Shown: positions 23,773 to 32,930, numbered from the stretch's first letter. The stretch is 64,000 nt of DNA from Rhodothermus profundi (GCF_900142415.1 NZ_FRAU01000010.1:42548-106547), one strand, 5' to 3'. The notes: generated by a model not told the origin, from the sequence alone. Numbers and translations: made by a program.

Positions 23773-24600
23773 TTAGAACAGTTGGAGCACCGCCTGGGGA
23801 GCGGCGTTGGCCTGGGCGAGCGCGGCGATGCCGGTCTGCTGCAGGATCTGCAGCTTGGCCAGTTGCATCTGCTCGTAGGCAAAGTCGGCGTCCGCAATCC
23901 GGCTCCGCGCCGCCTCGTAGTTGTCCTTCGCCACCGCCAGATTGTCCAGCTTGAACGACAAACGACGCTGATAAGCACCAACGTCGGCGAGTTTGTTGGC
24001 GATGGTCTGGATGGCGTTGTCGATTTTCGCAATCGACGCACTGGCACTTGCCGCCGAGGAAACCACCAGGTCGGCATCGGCCACGCTCAACTGAGCGGCC
24101 GAGAGCGTGCCGATGGTGGCCGTGAAGGTGTCGCCCGCCTCGGCGTTGACCTGGAAGGTGAACGTGGTGCTGGTAAAGAGGGCCGTGCCGTTAAACTCGG
24201 TGTCGGCCACAATGTCATCGATTTCAGCGGCCAGCGCGTCGAGCTGGTCTTCGATGGCGTTGCGCTCTTCGGTGCCCATGGTGTCGTTGGCAGCCTGAAC
24301 GGCCTTTTCTTTCATGGTCTGCAGAATCTCCATGATAGAGTTCAGGCTGCTTTCGGCGACGGTCAGCATGGACTTGGCGTCGCCGATGTTGGCCAGGGCC
24401 TGTTCCTGGGCGCGGATTTTGGCTTTGAGCTTGGCGGCGATGGAGTAGCCGGCCGAGTCGTCTTCGGCGCGGTTGATGCGGCTGCCGGTGGCCAGGCGCA
24501 ACTGGCGCACACCAAGCTCACTGTTGGTGCGCTGCAGGTAGGTGTAGGCTTGCAGCGCCTGCAGGTTGGTGCTGATCCGGGTCAGGTCTCCCAACGACAT
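23773..24600 (-). CDS. fliC: Flagellin
   Basis: The filament subunit, exported by the flagellar type III system; no signal peptide. At 275 residues it is a compact flagellin: the conserved N-terminal D0/D1 (NLQALQAYTYLQRTNSELG, RLATGSRINRAEDDSAGYSI) and C-terminal D1/D0 (DNAIQTIANKLADVGAYQRRL, ending ANAAPQAVLQLF) are complete, while the middle is only about 100 residues. The ATG at 24600 is 57 bases downstream of a sigma-28-like promoter. Confidence 0.95.
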   Translation of the reverse strand: MSLGDLTRISTNLQALQAYTYLQRTNSELGVRQLRLATGSRINRAEDDSAGYSIAAKLKAKIRAQEQALANIGDAKSMLTVAESSLNSIMEILQTMKEKAVQAANDTMGTEERNAIEDQLDALAAEIDDIVADTEFNGTALFTSTTFTFQVNAEAGDTFTATIGTLSAAQLSVADADLVVSSAASASASIAKIDNAIQTIANKLADVGAYQRRLSFKLDNLAVAKDNYEAARSRIADADFAYEQMQLAKLQILQQTGIAALAQANAAPQAVLQLF

Positions 24601-24657
24601 AGCTCAGCAAGGTTTGGTTGGACGGTTCAGGCAAGCGATTTTCAAAATCTACCGCCT

Positions 24658-24684
24658 GTATCGGCGCGCAGCGGCGCAGACTTA
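24658..24684 (-). promoter_or_regulatory. Sigma-28 (FliA) promoter of flagellin
   Basis: On the minus strand: TAAG, 15 bases, then GCCGATAC. This differs from the consensus TAAA-N15-GCCGATAA by one base in each box. The distance to the flagellin start codon is usual for a class III flagellar promoter. Confidence 0.85.
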
Positions 24685-24750
24685 AATCCAACCTCCTGAT
24701 TCAATCACGAGCGGCGAAAAAGGCCAGCGCAGAGCTGTCTGGAAAGGGGC

Positions 24751-24787
24751 AAAAAAGTGTGGCAAATGTCCTCACCCGTTCAGGACA
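24751..24787 (-). terminator. Weak terminator after HhH-GPD gene
   Basis: A 6-bp stem (TGTCCT at 24782-24787, partner at 24767-24772) overlaps the stop codon, and a T6 run follows only after about 10 bases on the minus strand. A terminator is expected here because the flagellin promoter lies just downstream, but the stem is short and the T run distant. Confidence 0.35.
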
Positions 24788-25308
24788 CCTAAGGTCTGAC
24801 TGAAGTCGCGGTGCCCAAAGTAATGCAGCACGTATGGCAACTTGCGCAGTTTGTCGGCACCAAAGCCCGGCAATCTGGCTACGCGCGCCTGCACCTCGGG
24901 CAGCGGTGCCCCATCGGCCCATAGCTGAGCGGCCTGCCCATTGTAATGCCGGCAGAGGGAGTGCGCCACAGCTTGCGTTAGCGCAGCCATCCGATTGGTA
25001 AAGCGATGGACGGCCGGTTTTTCGGCGAACAGCCGTTGCAGCGTCTCCAGCGGCATCGCTGCAATGCGGCTTAGATCGAGATGGCCCAGACGGTTGCGCA
25101 GTCGAATGGGCCCGGTAAAAGCAAACTCAGCGCGCACGCGCTGATCGTAAAGAAGCCCCAGCAGCACCGCGTTTGCGTCCTGGCGCAGATAGGCGTCGGC
25201 TTCCGGGTCGCCGGTGAGCGTTCCCGCCAGGTGGAAGCGGTGCATCATGCGCACAAAGCCCCCCTCTAAATCGCCGGGGTCCAGCGGGGGGATAGGGGAT
25301 AGGTTCAT
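24772..25308 (-). CDS. HhH-GPD family protein of unknown function (TIGR03252-like)
   Basis: A 178-residue protein related to helix-hairpin-helix DNA glycosylases but lacking the full glycosylase architecture. It has LLYDQRVRAEFAFTGPIRLRNRLG near the N-terminus and the hairpin-like VARLPGFGADKLRKLPYVL near the C-terminus, which resembles the uncharacterised TIGR03252 group. The ATG at 25308 overlaps the hemB stop as ATGA, fixing the start. I see no clear catalytic Lys/Asp pair, so enzymatic activity is uncertain. Confidence 0.75.
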   Translation of the reverse strand: MNLSPIPPLDPGDLEGGFVRMMHRFHLAGTLTGDPEADAYLRQDANAVLLGLLYDQRVRAEFAFTGPIRLRNRLGHLDLSRIAAMPLETLQRLFAEKPAVHRFTNRMAALTQAVAHSLCRHYNGQAAQLWADGAPLPEVQARVARLPGFGADKLRKLPYVLHYFGHRDFSQTLGVLNG

Positions 25309-26333
25309 TCCTGAAGCCATTGGGCTACCTGGCGAGCAAAGTAGGTGAGAATCACATCAGCCCCGGCGCGGCGAATCGCCGTGAGCGCTTCAAGTACCGT
25401 GGCTTTCTCGTCGAGCCAGCCGTTCCGGGCGGCCGCTTTCAGCATGGCATATTCGCCACTGACCTGATAGGCGGCGACTGGAACCTCAGAGGCCTGGCGC
25501 ACGCGAAAGATGACGTCCAGATAGGGCAGTGCCGGCTTAACCATGACCATATCGGCGCCTTCGTCAAGGTCCAGCCGCAGCTCACGCAGGGCCTCCCGAG
25601 CGTTGGCCGGGTCCATCTGGTAGGTTTTTTTGTCCGGGGGCACCCCTGGACGGTGGCGGGGGGCTGAGTCAAGCGCGTCTCGGAAAGGACCGTAGAAGGC
25701 AGAGGCGTATTTGGCCGTATAGGACAGGATAGCTACTTCCGTAAAACCGGCTTCGTCCAGGGCGCGACGGATCGCTCCAACCCGGCCGTCCATCATGTCT
25801 GACGGGGCTACAATATCAGCGCCGGCCTGCGCCTGCACAACGGCCATGCGGGCCAGGATGGCTACAGTTTCGTCGTTGAGAATGCGGCCGTCGCGCACGA
25901 TTCCATCGTGCCCGTCTGACGAGTACGGGTCCAGGGCAACGTCCGTGATCACCAGCAACTCCGGCACAGCGTCCTTAACGGCTCGAATAGCACGCAGGTA
26001 AAGGCCATCCGGGTTGAGCGCCTCGCGGCCATCGGGCGTTTTCAGCGATTCATCCAACGCCGGAAACAACGCCACAGCCGGAATTCCCAGCGCATGCAGG
26101 GCTCGGGCTTCGCAGACCAGCTCATCAATGCTGAGCCGGTACTGACCGGGCATAGATGGCACTTCCTGCCGCACGCCCGTGCCCTCGACCACAAACAAGG
26201 GGGCCACCAGGTGATCTACGGATAGATGCGTTTCGCGCACCATGCGCCGAATGCCTTCGGTGCGGCGTAGCCGGCGTGGGCGCTCAACCAGGGAAAGCAA
26301 CGCGCGTTGCGTGTCCACCGTCTGGATACCCAT
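25305..26333 (-). CDS. hemB: Delta-aminolevulinic acid dehydratase (porphobilinogen synthase)
   Basis: HemB condenses two 5-aminolevulinate molecules to porphobilinogen in haem synthesis. The protein has 342 residues from the ATG at 26333, with GAGGA upstream. The Schiff-base lysine lies in MVMVKPALPYLDV and the second active-site lysine in SYTAKYASAFYGPF. The metal loop reads DVALDPYSSDGHDGI, the Asp-rich variant that lacks the zinc cysteines, so this should be a Mg-type enzyme. cysS lies 19 bases upstream in the same orientation. Confidence 0.97.
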   Translation of the reverse strand: MGIQTVDTQRALLSLVERPRRLRRTEGIRRMVRETHLSVDHLVAPLFVVEGTGVRQEVPSMPGQYRLSIDELVCEARALHALGIPAVALFPALDESLKTPDGREALNPDGLYLRAIRAVKDAVPELLVITDVALDPYSSDGHDGIVRDGRILNDETVAILARMAVVQAQAGADIVAPSDMMDGRVGAIRRALDEAGFTEVAILSYTAKYASAFYGPFRDALDSAPRHRPGVPPDKKTYQMDPANAREALRELRLDLDEGADMVMVKPALPYLDVIFRVRQASEVPVAAYQVSGEYAMLKAAARNGWLDEKATVLEALTAIRRAGADVILTYFARQVAQWLQE

Positions 26334-26352
26334 AAGCCATCCTCGGATCGGG

Positions 26353-27867
26353 TTACACAAGCACTTTGCGGCGCCAGCGAGTACCTTCGGGGGTGTCCAT
26401 CACTTCGATGCCCATCTGCTGCAACTGTTCGCGGATGGCATCGGCGCGGGCGAAGTCCCGAGCCCGCCGCGCGGCGTCACGCTCGGCCAGCAGGCGCTCA
26501 ACTTTTTCTACAAACGGATCCTTTTCGCGGCGCGCATGACTGCAGGGACGCTCCGGTGCATAAACAAAGCCCAGCAGCGCATCAATGCGTTCCAGCCAGT
26601 GGCGGGCGCTCTGGGCCGACGCCCGATTGAGCTGATCGCCAAAGCCCAGAATGAGCTTGACGCCTTCCAACGCAGCCGCCAGCGCAACCGGCGTGTTCAG
26701 GTCATCGCAGAGCGCTTCCAGCGTTTTATCGTAAATCGCAGAAAGACGATCGCCGATGCGATCCGGTCCGGGACGACTATGCTGCAACGCAGCTTCGACG
26801 CGCCGGGCAGCTTCCTGGTAGCGCTGGACAATACGGACGCTGTCGCGCAGGTGTTTGCGGGTGAAGTTGAGCGGCTCACGGTACTTGCCGGAAATGAGCG
26901 CATAGCGCAGTGCCATTGGATCAATGCCCTGGCCGCCCGCTTCGGGAGGAAGGATGAGCTCACGTACGGTAAAGAAATTGCCCTTCGACTTGGACATTTT
27001 CTCCCCTTCGACAAGCAGGAAACGCGTATGAACCCAGTAGCGGGCCAGGGGCTTTCCAGTGAGACTTTCGGCCTGGGCGATTTCACATTCATGGTGCGGA
27101 AAAATCAGGTCTTCACCACCCAGATGCAGGTCGAACGTTGTGCCCAGGTATTCCATGGACATGACCGAGCACTCGATATGCCAGCCCGGGAAGCCCCAGC
27201 CCCAGGGGCTGTACCACTGCATCAGGTGTTTTTCGTCCTTTTTCCACAGGGCAAAGTCGCGTGGGTCGCGTTTCTCAGGGTCTTTCACGACGTCGCGTAC
27301 GGCCTGGGCGAGCTGTTCCGGGTCGCGGTTACCCGACAGTTTGCCATAGTCGGGGAAGCTGGGCACATGAAAGTACACGCCCTGGCGCGTTTCGTAGGCG
27401 TGCCCCGTTTCGACCAGTTGTTCGATGGCAAGAATTTGCTGGCGGATGTGTTCGGTAGCTCGGGGACGGACGTCCGGTTCAAGCAGCTTGAGCGCGCGCC
27501 AGTCGTCCAGGAAAGCTTGCGTGTAGTATCGGGCCAGATCCCAGATATTGGGAAAGCGGCGTCCTTCTTCGGCGCGCAAGGCGCGCTCCAGTTTGTCTTC
27601 GCCGGTAGCGTCGGCGTAGTCGTCCACGGTCAGGTGCCCCACATCGGTGATATTGCAGACGTAGATTGTCTGCCAGCCCAGCGCCTGGGCTACGCGGACA
27701 ATCAGGTCGGCTGTCAGGAAGCTTCGGAAGTTGCCAATATGCGCGTAAGTGTAGACGGTAGGCCCACAGGCGTACAGCCGAAGTCGGTTACGCTCCAGGG
27801 GATAGACAGGCTCGATCGTGCGGGTTAGCGTGTTGTACAAACGCAGCGTTCTGGAAGAACCCTCCAT
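26353..27867 (-). CDS. cysS: Cysteinyl-tRNA synthetase
   Basis: A class I aminoacyl-tRNA synthetase charging tRNA-Cys; 504 residues. The HIGH motif is HIGN (in [15 protein letters not shown]), the KMSKS motif is KMSKSKGN, and zinc ligands are seen in [15 protein letters not shown] and HHECEIAQ. I took the ATG at 27867 ([13 protein letters not shown]), where similarity to the family begins; the frame stays open further upstream but that part lies over moaB sequence. Confidence 0.96.
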   Translation of the reverse strand: MEGSSRTLRLYNTLTRTIEPVYPLERNRLRLYACGPTVYTYAHIGNFRSFLTADLIVRVAQALGWQTIYVCNITDVGHLTVDDYADATGEDKLERALRAEEGRRFPNIWDLARYYTQAFLDDWRALKLLEPDVRPRATEHIRQQILAIEQLVETGHAYETRQGVYFHVPSFPDYGKLSGNRDPEQLAQAVRDVVKDPEKRDPRDFALWKKDEKHLMQWYSPWGWGFPGWHIECSVMSMEYLGTTFDLHLGGEDLIFPHHECEIAQAESLTGKPLARYWVHTRFLLVEGEKMSKSKGNFFTVRELILPPEAGGQGIDPMALRYALISGKYREPLNFTRKHLRDSVRIVQRYQEAARRVEAALQHSRPGPDRIGDRLSAIYDKTLEALCDDLNTPVALAAALEGVKLILGFGDQLNRASAQSARHWLERIDALLGFVYAPERPCSHARREKDPFVEKVERLLAERDAARRARDFARADAIREQLQQMGIEVMDTPEGTRWRRKVLV

Positions 27868-27934
27868 GGGATGCTGTAGCGGTTGCTGGCTTCCGGCGCA
27901 CTCTAACGGTCCGGCGCGCGTCGGGTTGCAGGCA

Positions 27935-28450
27935 TCAGGAGGTGGGTTGGTGGCGTCGAATTTCCCAGACCAGATGGCGCAGTTCGGGCAGAATGAGTCG
28001 GTCAAGGGCCAGCTTGACTGCGTTGAGCGACCCGGGCATGGAAAAAATGAGCGTGTTGCGATAGACGCCGCCAATCGCCCGCGAGAGCATGGCGCCGCTT
28101 CCGATTTCCTGGAAGGAGAGCATGCGGAAGAGCTCTCCAAAACCGGGCATCGTTTTTTCGAGGCGGGCGGCTACGACTTCGTAGGTGGTGTCGCGGTCGC
28201 TGATGCCTGTGCCGCCGTTGGTCAGAATCACGTCCACCTGTCCGGCCAGCTCGTCGAGCAACGCCCCGATTTTGTCGGGCTCGTCAGGAACGATAGTGTA
28301 ATGGGCAACCTGGTGGCCGTGTGCCTCAAGGCGCTTGCGAATAAGCGTGCCGCTTCGGTCGGTTTCCTCGGTGCGGGTGTCGCTGATGGTAACGACAGCG
28401 CAACGGGCCGTCAGGCTACGCGCTGCTTCCTGGTGCTGTTCGTAGCTCAT
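27935..28450 (-). CDS. moaB: MoaB/MogA-type molybdenum cofactor protein
   Basis: This family adenylylates molybdopterin before molybdate insertion. The 170-residue protein has the MPT-binding signature TNGGTGISDRDTT and the preceding CAVVTISDTRTEETDRSG segment. The ATG at 28450 was chosen because the longer reading overlaps yidD. It lies 4 bases after yidD. The molybdoenzyme MsrP encoded 10 kb away is a possible client. Confidence 0.9.
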   Translation of the reverse strand: MSYEQHQEAARSLTARCAVVTISDTRTEETDRSGTLIRKRLEAHGHQVAHYTIVPDEPDKIGALLDELAGQVDVILTNGGTGISDRDTTYEVVAARLEKTMPGFGELFRMLSFQEIGSGAMLSRAIGGVYRNTLIFSMPGSLNAVKLALDRLILPELRHLVWEIRRHQPTS

Positions 28451-28454
28451 GGGT

Positions 28455-28742
28455 TTACGGGTCGGAAGGTTTGGGACGCGACTCGCCAAACCAGCGGGGC
28501 GGATCATAGCCATAGCCGCCCCAGGGATGGCACCGGGCCAGCCGCCAGAGCGTCAGGATCAGGCCTCGGATAGCTCCGTATTTCCGAAACGCTTCAATGG
28601 CATAGTTGGAGCAGGTCGGCGTGTAGCGGCAGGATGCAGGCAGGTGGGGACTCAGGAGTACCTGATAGGCCCGCACCAGCCCGATCAGTAGCTGCCGGGG
28701 CACGTGCCACAGAAAGCGGCCGATGGCTTGGAGTACTTGCAT
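28455..28742 (-). CDS. yidD: YidD membrane protein insertion efficiency factor
   Basis: A 95-residue peripheral membrane protein that assists YidC-dependent insertion. The signature cysteine segment [19 protein letters not shown] and the later [15 protein letters not shown] are nearly canonical. The amphipathic N-terminal helix is present. I used the ATG at 28742 rather than a TTG five codons upstream. The rpmH-rnpA-yidC neighbours usual for yidD are absent here. Confidence 0.93.
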   Translation of the reverse strand: MQVLQAIGRFLWHVPRQLLIGLVRAYQVLLSPHLPASCRYTPTCSNYAIEAFRKYGAIRGLILTLWRLARCHPWGGYGYDPPRWFGESRPKPSDP

Positions 28743-28778
28743 AGCAAGAATTTCCAAACGCCCAGGCAGGCTGGTGGT

Positions 28779-29489
28779 TCACTCCTGGCCGGGACGACGG
28801 GGCGGGATAGGACGCACCGGGCGCGGAATGCGTCCGGAAGGACGCAGCCAATCCCAGCGACGTGACAGGCGAGCCGGACGGGCCGGGACCGAAGTGCGTG
28901 GAGCGGGCTCCGGGTCCAGCCGGGCGTCGATGCCGTCAAAAAACTGAAAACGCTCCGGATCGATATGGGCCACGGCGGGTCCCTGAAAAGGCCGGGCCGC
29001 TCGGGCCCAGGGGGGTGGCTCGTTGGTAGGCATAGAGAGGGGGCTGTAGAAATGGCGCACCGTAATCGGGAATGGCCGGGCCGAAGGGGGCGCCTGAAAG
29101 ACTTCCAGCGCGATACGCAGGGCTTGTTGCCAACCTGGCGCCGTGGAGCGGGGCGTTAGATTCAAGATGAGATCACGGCGTGGAGTGGGGCGGTTGAAGG
29201 CGCTGAACTGGCGAGGTTCCAGCACGACCTCGCGATAGGTATCGCCCCGGTAGCGGGTCTCCACACGGTTGCGCACAACCCACGCAATCAGGCGCTGTTC
29301 TTCAGGCCGATTGCTTTCGGAGTAGATGCACCGGGCCAGCCAGAGCACCTCATCCTGTTCCAGCAGCGAAAGGCGTCGAAAAGCGGCCATCAGGTCGATG
29401 TGGCTCAGTGAATCGGGGGAAGCGGCCGCTTTTACCTCTCCCAGAAATAGCAGCAACCACAACCAGAGAATGATACGGCGTCGTATCAT
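28779..29489 (-). CDS. Secreted cell-wall hydrolase, SleB-like
   Basis: A 236-residue exported protein. The signal peptide covers about residues 1-23 (basic start, hydrophobic core, AAA before the likely cleavage site). The catalytic part matches the SleB/CwlJ hydrolase fold: WLARCIYSESNRPEEQRLIAWVVRNRV (Glu as probable catalytic residue), FSAFNRP, and HFYSPLSM. The C-terminal 50 residues are Pro/Arg-rich and likely disordered. The ATG at 29489 is preferred to a TTG at 29510. It probably cleaves peptidoglycan; this is inference from the family. Confidence 0.78.
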   Translation of the reverse strand: MIRRRIILWLWLLLFLGEVKAAASPDSLSHIDLMAAFRRLSLLEQDEVLWLARCIYSESNRPEEQRLIAWVVRNRVETRYRGDTYREVVLEPRQFSAFNRPTPRRDLILNLTPRSTAPGWQQALRIALEVFQAPPSARPFPITVRHFYSPLSMPTNEPPPWARAARPFQGPAVAHIDPERFQFFDGIDARLDPEPAPRTSVPARPARLSRRWDWLRPSGRIPRPVRPIPPRRPGQE

Positions 29490-29653
29490 AGCACGTGCTG
29501 GTGCGCTCAAAAGAGTCCGTTGACATCAGGTCAAAAGATGTGCCTGGTGGAAAGCCCCGCTTCGCGTTAAAAGTTCATGAGCGGACAGGCGCGCGGCCTG
29601 AAAAACTGGTATTTTCCGGAAAGAAAAGTTTTCCGTAAACAGGGCAGAAGGCT

Positions 29654-30049
29654 ATGGATATGCAGGCGCTGCTGGACGTGGTCCGGTTCAACGAGCAGGG
29701 GCTGGTGCCGGCAATTGCGCAGGATGTCGAAACAGGCGAAATCCTGATGGTGGCCTACATGAATGAAGCAACTTTGCGGCAGACGCTGGAGACCGGTCTG
29801 ATGACGTACTGGAGTCGGTCGCGCCAGGAGGTCTGGGTGAAAGGGGCTACCAGCGGTCATACGCAGGAGGTGCGTGAAGTGCGCGTTGATTGCGACGGGG
29901 ATGTGCTGCTGTTCAAGGTGAAGCAAAACGGTGGGGCGGCGTGCCACACAGGACACCGGTCCTGCTTTTACCGGAAGCTGGAAAACGGAAAGCTGGTAGA
30001 AACTGACGCACCCGTTTTCGATCCGGCACAGGTGTATCGGAAGGAGTAG
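29654..30049 (+). CDS. hisI: Phosphoribosyl-AMP cyclohydrolase
   Basis: HisI opens the purine ring of phosphoribosyl-AMP, the third step of histidine synthesis. The 131-residue monofunctional enzyme has the metal-binding cysteines in RVDCDGDVLLF and GAACHTGHRSCFYR, and the start NEQGLVPAIAQDVETGEILMVAYMN. There is no HisE domain. AGAAGG lies just before the ATG. It stands alone, divergent from the SleB-like gene. Confidence 0.95.
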   Translation: MDMQALLDVVRFNEQGLVPAIAQDVETGEILMVAYMNEATLRQTLETGLMTYWSRSRQEVWVKGATSGHTQEVREVRVDCDGDVLLFKVKQNGGAACHTGHRSCFYRKLENGKLVETDAPVFDPAQVYRKE

Positions 30050-30358
30050 CCGCCTCAAAGCGCGCGCTGTTCGCTGCGACGCAGAAAGCCCGGGTGCAGA
30101 AGGCTAAGATGCGGGCAGAAAGAGGCGTGCGGCTGTATGCAAGATTAGGAGATCTGGAGGGGCTATGGCATCGAAGAGGGACGATGCATGGATAACCTCA
30201 AAAAGGGCGCAGGCCTGCCGGTTTGACCCAGCATGCAGACCCGACTGGAGGCCTATGGCAGGTGGGGTCAATCATCATGCGCAGGCCTCCAGATCAGATA
30301 ATCGAAACGCTACCGGCGCCGGATCGTTTGTCTGGGGCAGCATGTGCAGCGTAGCAAC
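30050..30358. other. Intergenic region with inverted repeats
   Basis: No gene that I can support. It contains a 9-base inverted repeat (TGGAGGCCT at 30246-30254, AGGCCTCCA at 30283-30291) and a shorter hairpin around 30167-30187 (GCATCG...CGATGC). No T tract follows either, so terminator function for hisI is unproven; a leader or operator for the following genes is equally possible. Confidence 0.4.
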
Positions 30359-31492
30359 ATGAGCGAGACCGTTACCCAACTGGAAGCAGCGAAAAGTCAG
30401 TTGCTTCTGCAGCGGGCGCGAGCAGCGCACGCGAGCAGTCAATTTGCCGAGGCAGCGCGGCTATATCTGGCAGCAGCCCGGCTATTGCAGAAACGTCCGG
30501 AGCAGCAGGCAGCGGCTTTGCTCGAAGCAGCGCATGCGCTGCGCCTGGTCGGGTACTTTCGCCGGGCGCTTCAACTGTACGCCCGGGTGCAGGCCCTCGC
30601 CCATAAAGTGGGGGACGAAGCGCTCTGGATGGACGCCCGGGTTGGTGAGGGGATGGCCCGTCGCGCTATGGGCGATCTGGAAGCGGCGATCACCTGCTTC
30701 CGGGAAGCCCTGGCATACTACGAGGCGCAACACGATACGGAAGGCATTGGCTACACGCTCTGGTGCCTGGGAGGGGCGCTTCGGCTGACCGGAGCGTTTG
30801 ATGAAGCGCTTGATTGCCTGCTGGAAGCGCTGGCAATCTTTGAAGACGAAGCGCCTTCAACGGCCGAGGGGTACGTGCGCTGTGCGCTTGGTGGATTAAG
30901 CCGAATGCGCGGGGCATACGATGCTTCGCTGGCCTACTATCAGGCAGCCGAGCGTATACTCACCGCTTGCGACGATCTGTTTGGCCGCGCCTATGCTGCC
31001 TGTGGCATGGCCAACGCCTATCGGATGCTCGGGGAAGTCGAAGCAGCCCACCACTACTTTACCCAGGCTCAGCAGCGCTACCATCAGATAGGGGATCGGG
31101 TCAGCTACGCGTACACGCTCTGGGGAGAAGGAACGCTCTTTAAAATAACCCACCGGCTGACGCAGGCCCGTGAACGGTTTCGGCAGGCGCTGCAGCTCTT
31201 CCGAGCTACCGGTGATGATCGGGGCATTGCGTATGCTTACACCGGTCTGGCCGAACTGCTACTGCTTGAAGATCGTGCGCCGAAGCAGGCGCTGCGCTAT
31301 CTGGAAGCTGCTCGGGAGCGAGCAACGCGGCACGGCTATACGTTCGAGCGGTTGCATGCCGAGTTGCTGTTGCACCTTTCTGGTCTCAAGCCGGTCAAAG
31401 GAGGGATAGAGGCGCTTCAAGAAGCCTACCGCCGCTGCGGTTCGCAATGGCTTGAAGGACTCCCTCTCGCTCTTCCGTTGAACATTCCGTAG
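30359..31492 (+). CDS. TPR-repeat protein
   Basis: A 377-residue cytoplasmic protein built of tandem tetratricopeptide repeats spaced about 36-40 residues, for example ALLEAAHALRLVGYFRRALQLY, DLEAAITCFREALAYYEAQ and FDEALDCLLEALAIFEDEA. Such arrays bind other proteins. No catalytic or DNA-binding domain is visible. The ATG at 30359 is favoured over a GTG five codons earlier. It ends 2 bases before the GH32 gene, so the two are likely cotranscribed; the functional link is unknown. Confidence 0.8.
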   Translation: MSETVTQLEAAKSQLLLQRARAAHASSQFAEAARLYLAAARLLQKRPEQQAAALLEAAHALRLVGYFRRALQLYARVQALAHKVGDEALWMDARVGEGMARRAMGDLEAAITCFREALAYYEAQHDTEGIGYTLWCLGGALRLTGAFDEALDCLLEALAIFEDEAPSTAEGYVRCALGGLSRMRGAYDASLAYYQAAERILTACDDLFGRAYAACGMANAYRMLGEVEAAHHYFTQAQQRYHQIGDRVSYAYTLWGEGTLFKITHRLTQARERFRQALQLFRATGDDRGIAYAYTGLAELLLLEDRAPKQALRYLEAARERATRHGYTFERLHAELLLHLSGLKPVKGGIEALQEAYRRCGSQWLEGLPLALPLNIP

Positions 31493-31494
31493 TC

Positions 31495-32901
31495 ATGCCC
31501 CGCGAAGACTGGCCCCGCCCGTTGTTGCATGGAACGCCGCCTCGGGGGTTCATGAACGATCCGAACGGACTGGTTTATCACCAGGGCCGCTATCACTTCT
31601 TTTATCAACATAATCCCCAGGCTCCTGTCTGGGGACATATGAGCTGGGGGCACGCTGTCGGACGCTCCCTGTTGGACTGGGAAGACCAGCCCGTTGCGCT
31701 GCCGGAGCAACCCGACCACATGGTGTTTTCGGGGTCAGCCGTGGTCGATAAAGCAAATGCCGCAGGCTTTGGAGCCGGGGCCTTGGTAGCGATCTACACA
31801 GCGCACTACCGGGATGATCGGGAAGCGCAATGCCTGGCCTACAGCCTGGATGGTGGGCAGCAATGGGCATTTTACGAAGAAAATCCGGTGCTGGTGGATC
31901 CAGAGCGACCGCACGTTCGCGACCCACAGGTGTTCTGGTATGCCCCCGGAAACTACTGGGTGATGGCGGTAGCCCGAGCCGACGAGCGGCAGGTAGCTTT
32001 TTACGCCTCAGACAATCTGAGGCGCTGGGCGCTGCTGAGCACGTTTGGTCCGGCCGGATGCTGGCAGGCGTCGCCCCACTGGGAGTGTCCGGCGCTGCTC
32101 GAACTACCGGTGGAAGGAACCGACCGCACGCACTGGCTGCTGAAAGTTGATGTGGACAGGGGAGCACCGATGGGCGGCTCAGGGGCTCAGTATTTCACCG
32201 GCCATTTTGACGGAACGCACTTCGTGCCCGACGACCCTCCTGAGACGGTGCGCTGGGCAGAGGCCGGTCCTGACTTTTATGCAGCGCAGGCTTTCAATCA
32301 CATGCCTGATAGACGTTGCGTGTGGCTCGGCTGGATGAACAACTGGCGCTACGCGAACGTGCTTCCCACCGCTCCATGGCGTGGCATGCTAACGATCCCT
32401 CGGGAGCTATCACTGAAGGAAACTAGCGGACGCTACGATCTGGTGCAGCGCCCCTGCCGGGAATGCTATGAGCAAATGCTGCCGGCGGAGCGTTTGCCGA
32501 TCAGGCGGCCGTTTCCGTTGCCTGCAGCAGGTCTGATGCGGCTCCGGATTGCTGCTGGGGGCCGCGGCGCGTTTCGCTGCCACTTCTTCACCGGCACAAC
32601 ATCTGGCGTTGTGCTGGGCTATGATGCCGAGCACCGGCGGCTTTTTTTAGATCGTCGCGCGGCTGGTCAGACCGACTTCTCGCCTGCCTTTCCAGGCCTT
32701 TTTCAAGCATCGCTTCCTCATGATGTGCCGAGCGAGCTCGAACTGGAAATCCTTTTCGACCGCTACAGTCTCGAAGTGTTTGTCCCGGAGGCTCGGCTCG
32801 TGCTGAGCGCGTTGGTTTTTCCGAAGCCGGGAGATTGCGCAGGGCAAATCATAGCAGACCGCCTGCTCATTTCGACGGAGCTGTACCGATTAGAAGCGTA
32901 A
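31495..32901 (+). CDS. Intracellular GH32 beta-fructosidase
   Basis: A 468-residue glycoside hydrolase family 32 enzyme (sucrose, fructo-oligosaccharides, inulin or levan fragments). The three family motifs are present: nucleophile D22 in FMNDPNG, transition-state stabiliser D143 in RDP, and acid/base E197 in WECP. The five-bladed propeller is followed by the C-terminal beta-sandwich (about 340-468). No signal peptide is visible, so it acts in the cytoplasm on imported sugar. No sugar transporter is adjacent. Which substrate it uses cannot be read from the sequence. Confidence 0.92.
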   Translation: MPREDWPRPLLHGTPPRGFMNDPNGLVYHQGRYHFFYQHNPQAPVWGHMSWGHAVGRSLLDWEDQPVALPEQPDHMVFSGSAVVDKANAAGFGAGALVAIYTAHYRDDREAQCLAYSLDGGQQWAFYEENPVLVDPERPHVRDPQVFWYAPGNYWVMAVARADERQVAFYASDNLRRWALLSTFGPAGCWQASPHWECPALLELPVEGTDRTHWLLKVDVDRGAPMGGSGAQYFTGHFDGTHFVPDDPPETVRWAEAGPDFYAAQAFNHMPDRRCVWLGWMNNWRYANVLPTAPWRGMLTIPRELSLKETSGRYDLVQRPCRECYEQMLPAERLPIRRPFPLPAAGLMRLRIAAGGRGAFRCHFFTGTTSGVVLGYDAEHRRLFLDRRAAGQTDFSPAFPGLFQASLPHDVPSELELEILFDRYSLEVFVPEARLVLSALVFPKPGDCAGQIIADRLLISTELYRLEA

Positions 32902-32930
32902 TTTTCATCAGCAAGCGGCAGAGACGCGAT

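Noticed and set aside
23608-24699. A 363-codon Gly-rich plus-strand open frame
   Set aside because: It is antisense to flagellin; the Gly/Val/Gln repeats arise from the flagellin codons.
26242-27828. A 528-codon plus-strand open frame
   Set aside because: It is antisense to cysS and has no family character; open antisense frames are common in G+C-rich DNA.
30165-30362. Possible 65-residue gene before the TPR gene
   Set aside because: No ribosome-binding site, no family character, and it crosses the inverted repeats.
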